Below, one piece after another: positions 1 to 6,050 of a DNA stretch of 6,958 nucleotides; within the stretch, counting starts at the first letter, position 1; every line of letters starts with the position of its first letter. A program made the position numbers and the translations under genes. A model generated the notes under the pieces. That model searched no databases. It was not told the DNA's origin and saw only the letters and a program-made list of their open reading frames with translations. Origin of the DNA: Desulfobacteraceae bacterium (lineage in GTDB: Bacteria; Desulfobacterota; DSM-4660; Desulfatiglandales; Desulfatiglandaceae); the NCBI GenBank assembly GCA_013203065.1, contig JABMQV010000668.1:1-6958 (forward strand), written 5' to 3'.

Positions 1-746
1 GAACAAAGGCAGAAAAGCAGGGCGACGGGTATGTGGTCAACGGCGCAAAATGTTACATTACCAATGGGGGGTACGCAGACCTGCTGTGCTTGTTCGCAAC
101 CCTTGATACAAGTCTGGGTACCAAGGGAATTTGCTGTTTTGCCATTCCCCGAGACACCCCGGGGATATCGGTTGGCAGGACCGAGGACAAGATGGGGCAC
201 CGGGCCCTAAACGTGACCGAGGTCTTGTTTGAAGATGTAAAGCTGACCTCTGAGAATCTGATCGGAGAAGAGGGTCAGGGTTTTAAACTGGCCATGATGG
301 CCCTTGACCGGGGACGGGTAAATGTTTCGGCGGTTTGTACGGCCATTGCGCAGAAGGCCTTTGACGAGGCTGTGTCCTGGGCAAGGGAAAGGAAACAGTT
401 CGGCCAAGCCATTGGCAACTTTCAAGGGATACACTTTATGCTTGCTGATATGAATGCCCTAATCATGGCATCGAGGGCCATGTATCTCCAGGCTGGATGG
501 ATGTTGGATCAGAACATGCGTTGTTCGGTAGAAGCCGCCACAACAAAATGCTTTGCTTCCGATGCGGCCATGAAAGTCACAACCGATGCCGTTCAGGTTC
601 TGGCAGGTTCAGGTTATATGAGAGGTACTGTTGTAGAAAAGCTCATGAGAGACGCCAAATTGCCCCAGATCTTTGAAGGGACCAACCAGATAAATCGTAT
701 CGTAGCGGGACGCGGTGTGTTGAGCAACCGAAGTGTCCTGTTCTAA
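1..746 (+). CDS. Acyl-CoA dehydrogenase, C-terminal part (5' end outside window)
   Basis: This flavoenzyme oxidises an acyl-CoA to the 2,3-enoyl-CoA with FAD, passing electrons to electron-transfer flavoprotein in the cytoplasm. The first complete codon is at base 3, and 247 residues are visible of a family length near 380, so about 130 N-terminal residues lie upstream. Seen in order: the middle beta-domain (GYVVNGAKCYITNGG, matching the family's YVLNGxKxWITNG), the start of the C-terminal helical domain with the FAD-contacting RKQFGQAI stretch, the QVLAGSGYMR segment, and QIFEGTNQINR near the end. The Glu of that last motif (bases 675-677) sits where short- and medium-chain dehydrogenases carry the catalytic base. 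The protein ends at TAA 744-746. It is the first visible gene of a same-strand series; the DUF362 gene starts 70 bases on. Family assignment is secure. The acyl chain cannot be told from sequence; butyryl-, glutaryl- and aryl-acyl-CoA types all remain possible. Confidence 0.95.
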   Translation, partial: TKAEKQGDGYVVNGAKCYITNGGYADLLCLFATLDTSLGTKGICCFAIPRDTPGISVGRTEDKMGHRALNVTEVLFEDVKLTSENLIGEEGQGFKLAMMALDRGRVNVSAVCTAIAQKAFDEAVSWARERKQFGQAIGNFQGIHFMLADMNALIMASRAMYLQAGWMLDQNMRCSVEAATTKCFASDAAMKVTTDAVQVLAGSGYMRGTVVEKLMRDAKLPQIFEGTNQINRIVAGRGVLSNRSVLF

Positions 747-803
747 AAGATTCTGCCCAGGCCCTAAGACAGTTCAAGGGATTATCCGGTCCTATTGTCG
801 GCA

Positions 804-808
804 GGGAG
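804..808 (+). promoter_or_regulatory. Ribosome binding site deciding the DUF362 start
   Basis: GGGAG ends 8 bases before ATG 817. This favours that start over an in-frame GTG at 733, which lies inside the 3' end of the acyl-CoA dehydrogenase gene and would add 28 residues with no family resemblance. Confidence 0.7.
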
Positions 809-816
809 AAAATGAT

Positions 817-2010
817 ATGAACCGTGAACAAACAGTCGTTTCCATTGTCAGAGGAAAAGACCCTAGAATGATCACCCGAGAGGCCATTTCTTTGATTGGA
901 GGACTGGGGCCGGCTCTAAAATCAGTGGATACAGTCCTGATCAAGCCCAATTTTGGAGTTGATATGCCCTCTACTACCGGGGGAACGACAAATCCCCTGG
1001 TGGTTCTAAGCCTCATAGAAATGGCGAAGGAAGCAGGAGCCAAGAGAGTGCTTGTGGGGGAAAGCTCTGTGGTGGGGTATAACGCTGGAAAGATCTTTGA
1101 TTTTTTGGGCGTAAGGGAACCCTTTGAAAGAGCAGGGGCCGAACTGGTCAACATGGATTCGGACAAGTCAGTCCAGGTAAAGGTGCCTAATGGTAAGGTT
1201 TTTCAAAAGATAAGGGTGCACCGTACGGCCTGGGAAAGCGACTTTATCATAAGTGTTCCGGTGATGAAGACGCACTTTCAAACAGTCGTGAGTCTGGGCC
1301 TAAAAAACATGAAGGGGACGATTCCTGATTCCACCAAAAAGCTTTCTCACCGCATTGGCGTCAAGCAACGTAAGGAGGAGTTTGAACTGGAGCACTCCAT
1401 TCTGGACCTGAACAGCGTTATTACGCCGCGCCTGACCGTTATCGATGGCGTTGTTGCACAGGAAGGATACAACCCGGGAAGTCCGGGAGTCACGGGAAGC
1501 CCTGTGCCAATGGACATCGTGGTCGCCGGATTTGATCCCGTGGCAACAGATGCCACAGCCGCCTACCTCATGGGCTTTGATCCGATGGAAGTGCCTCTCT
1601 TAAAAAGGGCCTTTGAGCGGGGGCTGGGGGAGGCCAGGATCGAGATGATCAAGACAATAGGGACCCCGGTGAACCAGGTGAGAAGAAAGTTTCGTGCCGC
1701 GTCTCTGGAAGGGATTGAGCTGACTTACAAGAACATAAGGCTTTGTGTAGATAAGGGGTGCAGTGGGTGCCGTGAGACCACTATCCTGGCCCTTGCCGGT
1801 ATGGAGGCGGACGAAATTGCGGGGATAGGGGAGGCAGAGTTGCTGATCGGTCAGCAGGCAGAGGCAAATTCGTCGGAATGGAAAAAAATCCTGATCGGAA
1901 ATTGCGCAAAAGATCTGCCTTATGAGGGGTACAATATTGAAGGATGTCCCCCGCCGAGTTTTTACGTCAAAAAATGCCTCAAGGGGGAAGAAGATACCAT
2001 CGACTGGTAG
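817..2010 (+). CDS. DUF362 domain protein with cysteine-rich C-terminal tail
   Basis: The protein has 397 residues and belongs to the DUF362 family, whose biochemical role is not established; several members are linked to iron-sulfur proteins. Seen in order: an N-terminal sheet with LIKPNFG (about 42-47); a GES motif (81-83); the family hallmark VPVMKTH followed by SLGLKNMKGTIP (148-170), with a downstream His (178); VIDGVVAQEGYNPGSPG (208-224); and GFDPVATDATAAYLMGFDP (238-256). The last 90 residues contain all six cysteines: C310, C315, C318, C363, C377 and C387, including CVDKGCSGC and GCPPP. The 309 residues before them contain none. That pattern suggests an Fe-S or other metal site in the tail, which is inference. 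There is no signal peptide or membrane segment, so it is probably cytoplasmic. It lies between the dehydrogenase and the M29-like gene, 58 bases before the latter, and is likely co-transcribed. Family confidence is high; function is unknown. Confidence 0.9.
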   Translation: MNREQTVVSIVRGKDPRMITREAISLIGGLGPALKSVDTVLIKPNFGVDMPSTTGGTTNPLVVLSLIEMAKEAGAKRVLVGESSVVGYNAGKIFDFLGVREPFERAGAELVNMDSDKSVQVKVPNGKVFQKIRVHRTAWESDFIISVPVMKTHFQTVVSLGLKNMKGTIPDSTKKLSHRIGVKQRKEEFELEHSILDLNSVITPRLTVIDGVVAQEGYNPGSPGVTGSPVPMDIVVAGFDPVATDATAAYLMGFDPMEVPLLKRAFERGLGEARIEMIKTIGTPVNQVRRKFRAASLEGIELTYKNIRLCVDKGCSGCRETTILALAGMEADEIAGIGEAELLIGQQAEANSSEWKKILIGNCAKDLPYEGYNIEGCPPPSFYVKKCLKGEEDTIDW

Positions 2011-2068
2011 CTGGGAAAAACCGAACCTGCAGCAGTGGTGCACGAGGTAACTGAAAGGAGCAAAAGGC

Positions 2069-3085
2069 ATGAGTACAAGGGAATGGCCGATATCGTACTG
2101 GCATTATATGCCGGGTCCATCAAGCCCCGTCCAAATGATGCGGGGCGCAATGAAATGTATGGATTGTGGCGGCATCAAGGAGGGCGAGACTGTCCTGATT
2201 TCAACTGATACCAACAAGATCCGAATTGCCGAAACCTTGGCCGGTGCAGCATATGCTGTGGGCGCGACGCCCATCATCATCATGATCCCGCCGGTTAAGA
2301 CCCACGGGGCGCAACTTCCGGAACCGATTGTGGCAGCCTTTCGAGAAGCCGATGTCTTCCTGCAACCCAGCACGTGGTCACAGACACACACAAAGGCGCG
2401 GGTTGAGGCCATTAAGGCGGGTAAAAGGGGTTCAACAATGTGCGAGGTTACAGAGGATGCTCTAAGCATCGGTGCGATTGAAGCCGACTACGAGGAATGC
2501 GATAGGCTGGGTAGAAAACTGGGCGCAATCTTGGCGGAGAGCAAGGAGGTACGCATCACCTCTCCTCTGGGTACGGATATATGCGGAGAGGTGAAAGGCC
2601 GACCGGTTCAATATGAGACCGGACTTTTTAGGGAGCCGGGGCAGTTTGCAGCCTTCCCGGATAGCGAGATTAATATATCCCCTATAGAGGGGACAACAGA
2701 AGGAAAGGCGGTTATCGACGTAAGCATCATGAGTGTGGGCATTACCCTATATGACCCGGTGACGCTGATCATCAAAGAGGGGAAAGTGGTGGATATTCAG
2801 GGTGAAATGTCTGCTCACAAATTCAGGGAGACGCTGGAGGCACTGGAGGACGAAAAGGCATTCAATTATGCTGAATTCGGTATTGGGCTGAACCCATGCG
2901 CCCGCCTGGCTGCAACAAATCTGGAAGACCTGGGCCGGCTGGGCAACTGTCACTGTGGGATCGGGAGTAATTTTGCCATTGGTGGAAAGGTATTGGCGCC
3001 CAACCATCACGACGCCATCTTTCGGGATGCGAGCATCTATTTTGATGGAAAACTGGTATTGGAAAAAGGCGTATTCAAGGCATAG
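2069..3085 (+). CDS. Aminopeptidase T (M29) / NicX superfamily metalloenzyme
   Basis: The protein has 338 residues. It starts at ATG 2069 behind AAAGGAG (2054-2060, spacing 8). The N-terminal half has the superfamily's alpha/beta start: GIKEGETVLISTDTNK (35-50), a Gly/Ala-rich helix and ATPIIIMIP (66-74). The C-terminal half carries the metal region: SPIEGTTEG (204-212), AEFGIGLNPCA (268-278), GNCHCGIGSNFAIGG (292-306) and PNHHDAIF (311-318), then IYFDGKLVLEKG. Likely metal ligands are E207, E269, H295, H313 and D315. This resembles the two-metal aminopeptidase T set more than NicX (2,5-dihydroxypyridine 5,6-dioxygenase), which as recalled has His at the E269 position. A hydrolase acting on an amide or similar bond is therefore more likely than an oxygenase, and would also suit an anaerobe. 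No substrate is evident. Database labels may read either 'leucyl aminopeptidase' or '2,5-dihydroxypyridine 5,6-dioxygenase'. There is no signal peptide. The next gene follows after 78 bases. Confidence 0.85.
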   Translation: MSTREWPISYWHYMPGPSSPVQMMRGAMKCMDCGGIKEGETVLISTDTNKIRIAETLAGAAYAVGATPIIIMIPPVKTHGAQLPEPIVAAFREADVFLQPSTWSQTHTKARVEAIKAGKRGSTMCEVTEDALSIGAIEADYEECDRLGRKLGAILAESKEVRITSPLGTDICGEVKGRPVQYETGLFREPGQFAAFPDSEINISPIEGTTEGKAVIDVSIMSVGITLYDPVTLIIKEGKVVDIQGEMSAHKFRETLEALEDEKAFNYAEFGIGLNPCARLAATNLEDLGRLGNCHCGIGSNFAIGGKVLAPNHHDAIFRDASIYFDGKLVLEKGVFKA

Positions 3086-3150
3086 TCTGGCCGAAAACTG
3101 TTTTGGTTGCGGCCGAAGGCCTGTATTAAGGTTGAGCAGGCCATTGATAA

Positions 3151-3158
3151 GGGGGGAA
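3151..3158 (+). promoter_or_regulatory. Ribosome binding site deciding the KPR-like start
   Basis: A G-rich site, GGGGGGAA, lies 5 bases before ATG 3164. It selects the start that puts the Rossmann strand MKIIVLGAGAMG at the N-terminus, as the family expects, and rules against an in-frame TTG at 3107. Confidence 0.65.
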
Positions 3159-3163
3159 TTGTA

Positions 3164-4120
3164 ATGAAGATAATCGTTCTTGGGGCTGGGGCAATGGGTT
3201 CCATCATTGCCGGGCACTTAACGCGGGCGGGTGAAGACGTTACAGTAATTGCCCGGGGAGAGCGTGCGGCATACCTGAAGAAACATGGTATAACGATAAC
3301 GGGATTGGTGGATTTCAACGTGCCTTGTTCCGTTGAGACAGACCCGCGGGAAATCGGTGCGGCTGATGTCCTTATGGTGACAGTAAAGACCTATGATATG
3401 GAATCGGCTTTGTCGAGCCTTGGACATTTAGAGGTGGGCTGTGTCTTGTCTGTTCAAAACGGGGTAATGAAAAACGAGCAACTGGCTGGGGTTTTTGGAG
3501 AGGACAAGACCCTTGGAGCCGTAACGATTTTCAGTGGAGAGGTGATCAAGGACGGTGCGGTACATTTTACGTTTCATGATTGTTTCTATATAGGTGAATT
3601 GCCTAATGGGAGTTCAGAACGTGTAAAATCTCTTGTGGATTGCCTAAACCGCTCGGGTATTAATGCTAAAGCAGCGGCGCAAATGCAGACAACCGAATGG
3701 ACGAAGTATGTCGGCTGGTTGGGACTGATGGTCTTATCCGTCCTGTCGCGGCTGGAAACTTGGAAATTTCTGTCCGATCCTGACACAGCTGTAATAGTCG
3801 CGCGTATCACAAGAGAGGCCGCATCACTGGCCGCATCACTTGGTATCCCGCTTGAAGACACAACATTAATGCCCGTTAAGACGATTGCCGAGGTATCGGA
3901 AGAAGAAGCAATTGAAAAGATCCGTGCGTCCGGGGTGATGATGAAAACGAAATCGCCAAGACATAAGCTGTCGACGCTTCAAGATTTGCTACGAGGCCGA
4001 CACCTCGAGGTTGAGGAAACCCTCGGATATGCCATCGCTAAAGCTCGTAACCAGGGTGTCCCGGTACCAACCATAGAGATTTGTTATCGTCTGATTGCTG
4101 GAATTAATCGTTTTGTATAG
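3164..4120 (+). CDS. 2-dehydropantoate 2-reductase (ketopantoate reductase) family protein, altered substrate site
   Basis: The protein has 318 residues, a normal length for the family. Canonical members reduce 2-dehydropantoate to pantoate with NADPH in pantothenate synthesis. Seen: an N-terminal Rossmann fold with GAGAMG (7-12) and IARGER (29-34), VTVKTYD with K75, and QNG with N99; then the all-helical C-domain with WTKY (K181, catalytic Lys), KLSTLQDLLRGRHLEVE (S270, and E282 as second catalytic residue) and GVPVPTIE. Aligned by eye to the E. coli enzyme, the two Asn following the catalytic Lys (N180 and N184 there) are W185 and M189 here, and the Asn of the usual ING motif is a Leu (287). 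The chemistry (reduction of a 2-oxo or similar acid) is probably kept while the substrate differs. The setting among acyl-CoA genes, with no other pantothenate gene, supports this. panE is therefore not assigned. Confidence 0.88.
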   Translation: MKIIVLGAGAMGSIIAGHLTRAGEDVTVIARGERAAYLKKHGITITGLVDFNVPCSVETDPREIGAADVLMVTVKTYDMESALSSLGHLEVGCVLSVQNGVMKNEQLAGVFGEDKTLGAVTIFSGEVIKDGAVHFTFHDCFYIGELPNGSSERVKSLVDCLNRSGINAKAAAQMQTTEWTKYVGWLGLMVLSVLSRLETWKFLSDPDTAVIVARITREAASLAASLGIPLEDTTLMPVKTIAEVSEEEAIEKIRASGVMMKTKSPRHKLSTLQDLLRGRHLEVEETLGYAIAKARNQGVPVPTIEICYRLIAGINRFV

Positions 4121-4129
4121 TAACTTGGC

Positions 4130-4161
4130 ACGCCACACTATGTTTCGATGGCCTGTGGCGT
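4130..4161 (+). other. Inverted repeat (hairpin) after the KPR-like gene
   Basis: ACGCCACA (4130-4137) pairs perfectly with TGTGGCGT (4154-4161) around a 16-base loop, starting 9 bases after the stop codon. No T-run follows, so it is not a clear intrinsic terminator. It may be an operator, a processing or mRNA-stabilising hairpin, or chance. The rest of the 160-base gap up to the thiolase shows no confident promoter. Confidence 0.4.
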
Positions 4162-4280
4162 TCGGCTTCCCGGGCATAGTCCAAACAGAAGGTAAATCTC
4201 CTACAGATGGCAGAAAAATTGGCAAAAACCGGCAGCCTGTTGTGCCCGAGGGCAATTAAAAACATTTTGGAGGTGAAACA

Positions 4281-5501
4281 ATGAGAGAATTGAGAGATGT
4301 TGTGATCGTTGGATACCTGAGGACCGCACAATCAAGATCCCGCCCCGATGACCCCGGAAGAGATGTCTTCCATAAATTGAGGGCAGATGATCTCCTGGCC
4401 CTTCTTCTCCCGGAAGTTCTAAAGAGAAGTAATGTTGAGCCTGAGGAGGTTGAAGATTTTCTTGTGGGAGCCGCGGTGGGGGTCAATGAGAATTGGACCT
4501 ATGGGGGTCGATACCCTGTGTTGCTTGCCAATTTGCCGCAAACCATCCCGGCCAAGTTTGTGGATCAGCAATGCGGTTCAGCAATGGCCGGCATCCACAT
4601 CGGTTTTATGGAGATCGCAGCAGGATTTGCCGATACCGTTTTGATCGGTGGAATGGAGCATATGACCCGGAACTACGGGGCCAACCTGAGGGCCAAAGAA
4701 GGCGCCATCAGCCCCAATCCCCGCTTTTTTGACGATGAATCCCTGGCGCACTGGGACTTTAAGACGTTTTCAAATATGGGGTTCACTGCGGAAAAGCTCT
4801 TTTCGCAGACAGATTTTACAAGGGAGGATATGGACCGGTGGGGCACCCGCTCTCATAACCTGGCTGAAAAGGCCCAAAAGGAAGGATTTTTCGACGCGGA
4901 GATCATGCCTGTAGAGGCAGAGCAGGCTGACGGTTCCATGATGGTCGTGGACAAAGATATGGCCGTCCGGCACGGTGCGACGTTTGAGGGCACCAGCGGC
5001 CTCAAACCGGCCTTCAAGGAGGACGGCGTCATCACGGCCGGCAACTCTTCCCCGTTGAATGCGGCGGCCACTTCCCTGATTCTCATGTCCAAAGAAAAGG
5101 CCCGGACAAAAGGCCTCAAGCCCATGGCCACGATTCGTTCAATCGGCTTTGCAGGGGTGGACCCCACAATTATGGGGACAGGCCCGGTGCCCGCCTCACA
5201 AAGGGCCTTGAAGGCCGCGGGAATGGCGGTTAAAGATATTGATTACTGGGAAATCAACGAGGCCTTTGCCATCGTCGCCCTCAACTGTATTAAGGAGCTT
5301 GGGATTGATCCGGACCGGGTCAATATCATGGGTGGGGGAACCGCCATCGGGCACCCTTTGGGGGCCACGGGCAACCGGCTGGTGGGGACCCTTGCGAGAA
5401 TCCTTGCGTTGAAAGAGTCTCGCTACGGCCTGGCCAATGCCTGCTGCGGTGGCGGGCAGGGAGTTGCCACCATCATTGAACGAGAAAATTACGACTGGTG
5501 A
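4281..5501 (+). CDS. Thiolase (acetyl-CoA acetyltransferase / 3-ketoacyl-CoA thiolase family)
   Basis: The protein has 406 residues, full length for the family. It starts at ATG 4281 behind a near-perfect GGAGGTG (4269-4275, spacing 5), the best-placed ribosome site in the window. It cleaves a 3-ketoacyl-CoA with CoA to acetyl-CoA plus a shortened acyl-CoA, or runs the reverse condensation, in the cytoplasm. All catalytic parts are seen: the acyl-accepting Cys C98 in VDQQCGSAMAGIHIG; N326-E327-A328-F329; H358 in GGGTAIGHPLGATG; and C388 in ACCGGGQG. The usual 'ND' of the TAGNxSxxNDGA loop is NA here (N260-A261), a mild deviation. The N-terminus VVIVGYLRTAQ is a typical thiolase first strand. 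A 160-base upstream gap allows an own promoter, but co-transcription with the preceding genes is equally possible. With the acyl-CoA dehydrogenase it brackets a beta-oxidation-type route. Degradative and biosynthetic thiolases cannot be told apart here. Confidence 0.95.
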   Translation: MRELRDVVIVGYLRTAQSRSRPDDPGRDVFHKLRADDLLALLLPEVLKRSNVEPEEVEDFLVGAAVGVNENWTYGGRYPVLLANLPQTIPAKFVDQQCGSAMAGIHIGFMEIAAGFADTVLIGGMEHMTRNYGANLRAKEGAISPNPRFFDDESLAHWDFKTFSNMGFTAEKLFSQTDFTREDMDRWGTRSHNLAEKAQKEGFFDAEIMPVEAEQADGSMMVVDKDMAVRHGATFEGTSGLKPAFKEDGVITAGNSSPLNAAATSLILMSKEKARTKGLKPMATIRSIGFAGVDPTIMGTGPVPASQRALKAAGMAVKDIDYWEINEAFAIVALNCIKELGIDPDRVNIMGGGTAIGHPLGATGNRLVGTLARILALKESRYGLANACCGGGQGVATIIERENYDW

Positions 5502-5620
5502 TGATCCACGCGGAACTTTGGGGTTATATGACTGAATTCCCCCATCCTTCCCGCTGGAGTCCGTAAAAGGAATTGCCCGTTACCTATTGGTGGATTGTCA
5601 AGGATAGGAGGTGCCGTTCT

Positions 5621-5722
5621 GTGCATGAAAAGGGAAATATCCGGGGCCGTAAATTACGAGGATTTTGGAAAGGCCCGCAGCATGGAGATTTTTTCCTTGA
5701 CAACACCGGCTTGGTAGTCTAA
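5621..5722 (+). CDS. Possible small protein of 33 residues, unrecognised
   Basis: A GTG start at 5621 lies 7 bases after AGGAGGTG (5606-5613), an almost ideal ribosome site. The frame runs to TAA 5720-5722 and gives a basic, Gly-rich peptide containing RGRKLRGFWKGPQHGDFF. It resembles no family known to me. The strong Shine-Dalgarno is the only real support. A second ATG frame at 5625 (30 residues) overlaps it. It could be a remnant of a gene start or a chance ORF. Confidence 0.2.
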   Translation: MHEKGNIRGRKLRGFWKGPQHGDFFLDNTGLVV

Positions 5723-5725
5723 AAA
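5697..5725 (+). promoter_or_regulatory. Candidate sigma-70-type promoter
   Basis: A perfect TTGACA (5697-5702) is followed by a 17-base spacer and TAAAAA (5720-5725), which matches 4 of 6 positions of TATAAT. Transcription would start near 5732, giving the gene at 6051 a leader of about 320 bases that includes both hairpins. The spacing is ideal but the -10 box is weak, so this remains a candidate. Confidence 0.35.
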
Positions 5726-5761
5726 GAGCACCTCTTAAAGAAAGGTAATTTCATCGATCAG

Positions 5762-5854
5762 ATGCATGAGATAGTGACCATATTGGAACTTCGTAGCCTC
5801 CTTTTGCTGGGCCTCGTCCTTAGGACCTGCCCATTGCCTGGAGGTGGCGTCTGA
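5762..5854 (+). CDS. Possible Leu-rich leader peptide ORF (30 codons)
   Basis: ATG 5762 to TGA 5852-5854 encodes MHEIVTILELRSLLLLGLVL and ten more residues, with four consecutive Leu codons and two more close behind. It sits between the candidate promoter and the paired hairpins, as a leader peptide would, and recalls the LLLL run of enterobacterial leuL peptides. Against it: no Shine-Dalgarno lies at a usable distance (AAAGG ends 16 bases upstream), the Leu codons are about 70 bases from the first hairpin arm, and the Leu run is the complement of a Gln/Lys-rich minus-strand reading frame. Confidence 0.15.
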   Translation: MHEIVTILELRSLLLLGLVLRTCPLPGGGV

Positions 5855-5881
5855 TTTCGACTACCTAATTTAGACAAAACA

Positions 5882-5921
5882 GGCCGTGGGCAGGATCAAT
5901 ACCCACGGCCAATTTATTTTT
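5882..5921 (+). terminator. Intrinsic terminator, first of a tandem pair
   Basis: GGCCGTGGG (5882-5890) pairs perfectly with CCCACGGCC (5902-5910) around an 11-base loop. AATTTATTTTT (5911-5921) follows as a T-rich tract. The 9-pair GC-rich stem makes a good rho-independent terminator. On the minus strand the same stem is followed by TGTTTTG, so weak termination in the other direction is possible. Confidence 0.8.
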
Positions 5922-5954
5922 GGGCCGTGGGGGTTACCTCTCACGGCCCTTTTT
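5922..5954 (+). terminator. Intrinsic terminator, second of a tandem pair
   Basis: GGGCCGTG (5922-5929) pairs perfectly with CACGGCCC (5942-5949). The stem extends inward by four more pairs, two of them G-U, to a TTAC loop, and TTTTT (5950-5954) follows. It directly abuts the first terminator and reuses its GGCCGTGGG motif. The pair lies 380 bases after the thiolase stop and 97 bases before the next gene. Confidence 0.82.
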
Positions 5955-6050
5955 GTCAGAGGGGTGTAACCAGAGAAGTCGGCCCAAGCGTCTGGCTCAA
6001 GTGGTTTTCCGATAGATCAAAAAATATTTGGATAGATAGAGGAGGAGATT

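Larger units (their letters stand above)
5654..5860 (-). pseudogene. Possible decayed protein-coding remnant, minus strand
   Basis: Reading the minus strand from 5860 gives 41 codons with a natural amphipathic composition, including DEAQQKEATKFQYGHYLMHL then IDEITFL, ending at TAA (5737-5735). The same frame then continues for 26 more codons (EVLFLDYQAGVVKEKISMLR, then AFPKSS) to another TAA (5656-5654). No start codon or ribosome site begins it; a TAG lies immediately upstream at 5863-5861. The look of the peptide suggests a broken gene with in-frame stops, but I cannot name a family, and chance is a real alternative. The Leu-rich + strand mini-ORF at 5762-5854 is antisense to its Lys/Gln-rich part. 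Confidence 0.22.
5502..5881. other. Gene-poor stretch between the thiolase and the tandem terminators
   Basis: These 380 bases hold no confident gene. They contain weak candidates only, listed separately: a 33-codon + strand ORF with a good ribosome site (5621-5722), a promoter-like pair (5697-5725), a Leu-rich 30-codon ORF (5762-5854), and a protein-like reading frame on the minus strand interrupted by two stops (5654-5860). No terminator follows the thiolase stop directly, and no tRNA or known riboswitch was recognised. Confidence 0.6.

Noticed and set aside
733..816. GTG start at 733 for the DUF362 gene, overlapping the dehydrogenase
   Set aside because: The 28 extra residues show no family resemblance, and ATG 817 has its own GGGAG at 8 bases.
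2083..2208. A 41-codon + strand ORF in another frame over the start of the M29-like gene, considered as a sign of a frameshift
   Set aside because: The main frame already gives a sensible N-terminal helix and GIKEGETVLISTD, so no frameshift is needed.
3118..3142. Short inverted repeat GGCCTG / CAGGCC before the KPR-like gene
   Set aside because: Only six pairs with a 13-base loop and no T tract; too common by chance to call.
3107..3163. TTG start at 3107 for the KPR-like gene
   Set aside because: The Rossmann strand should begin the protein, and ATG 3164 follows a G-rich ribosome site.
4126..4141. TGGCAC that could be a sigma-54 -24 element
   Set aside because: No TTGC follows at the required distance; the bases belong to the inverted repeat.
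4208..4224. TGGCAG-N5-TTGGCA, resembling a sigma-54 promoter upstream of the thiolase
   Set aside because: The GG-to-GC spacing is one base too long for the strict -24/-12 rule, and no activator site is evident.
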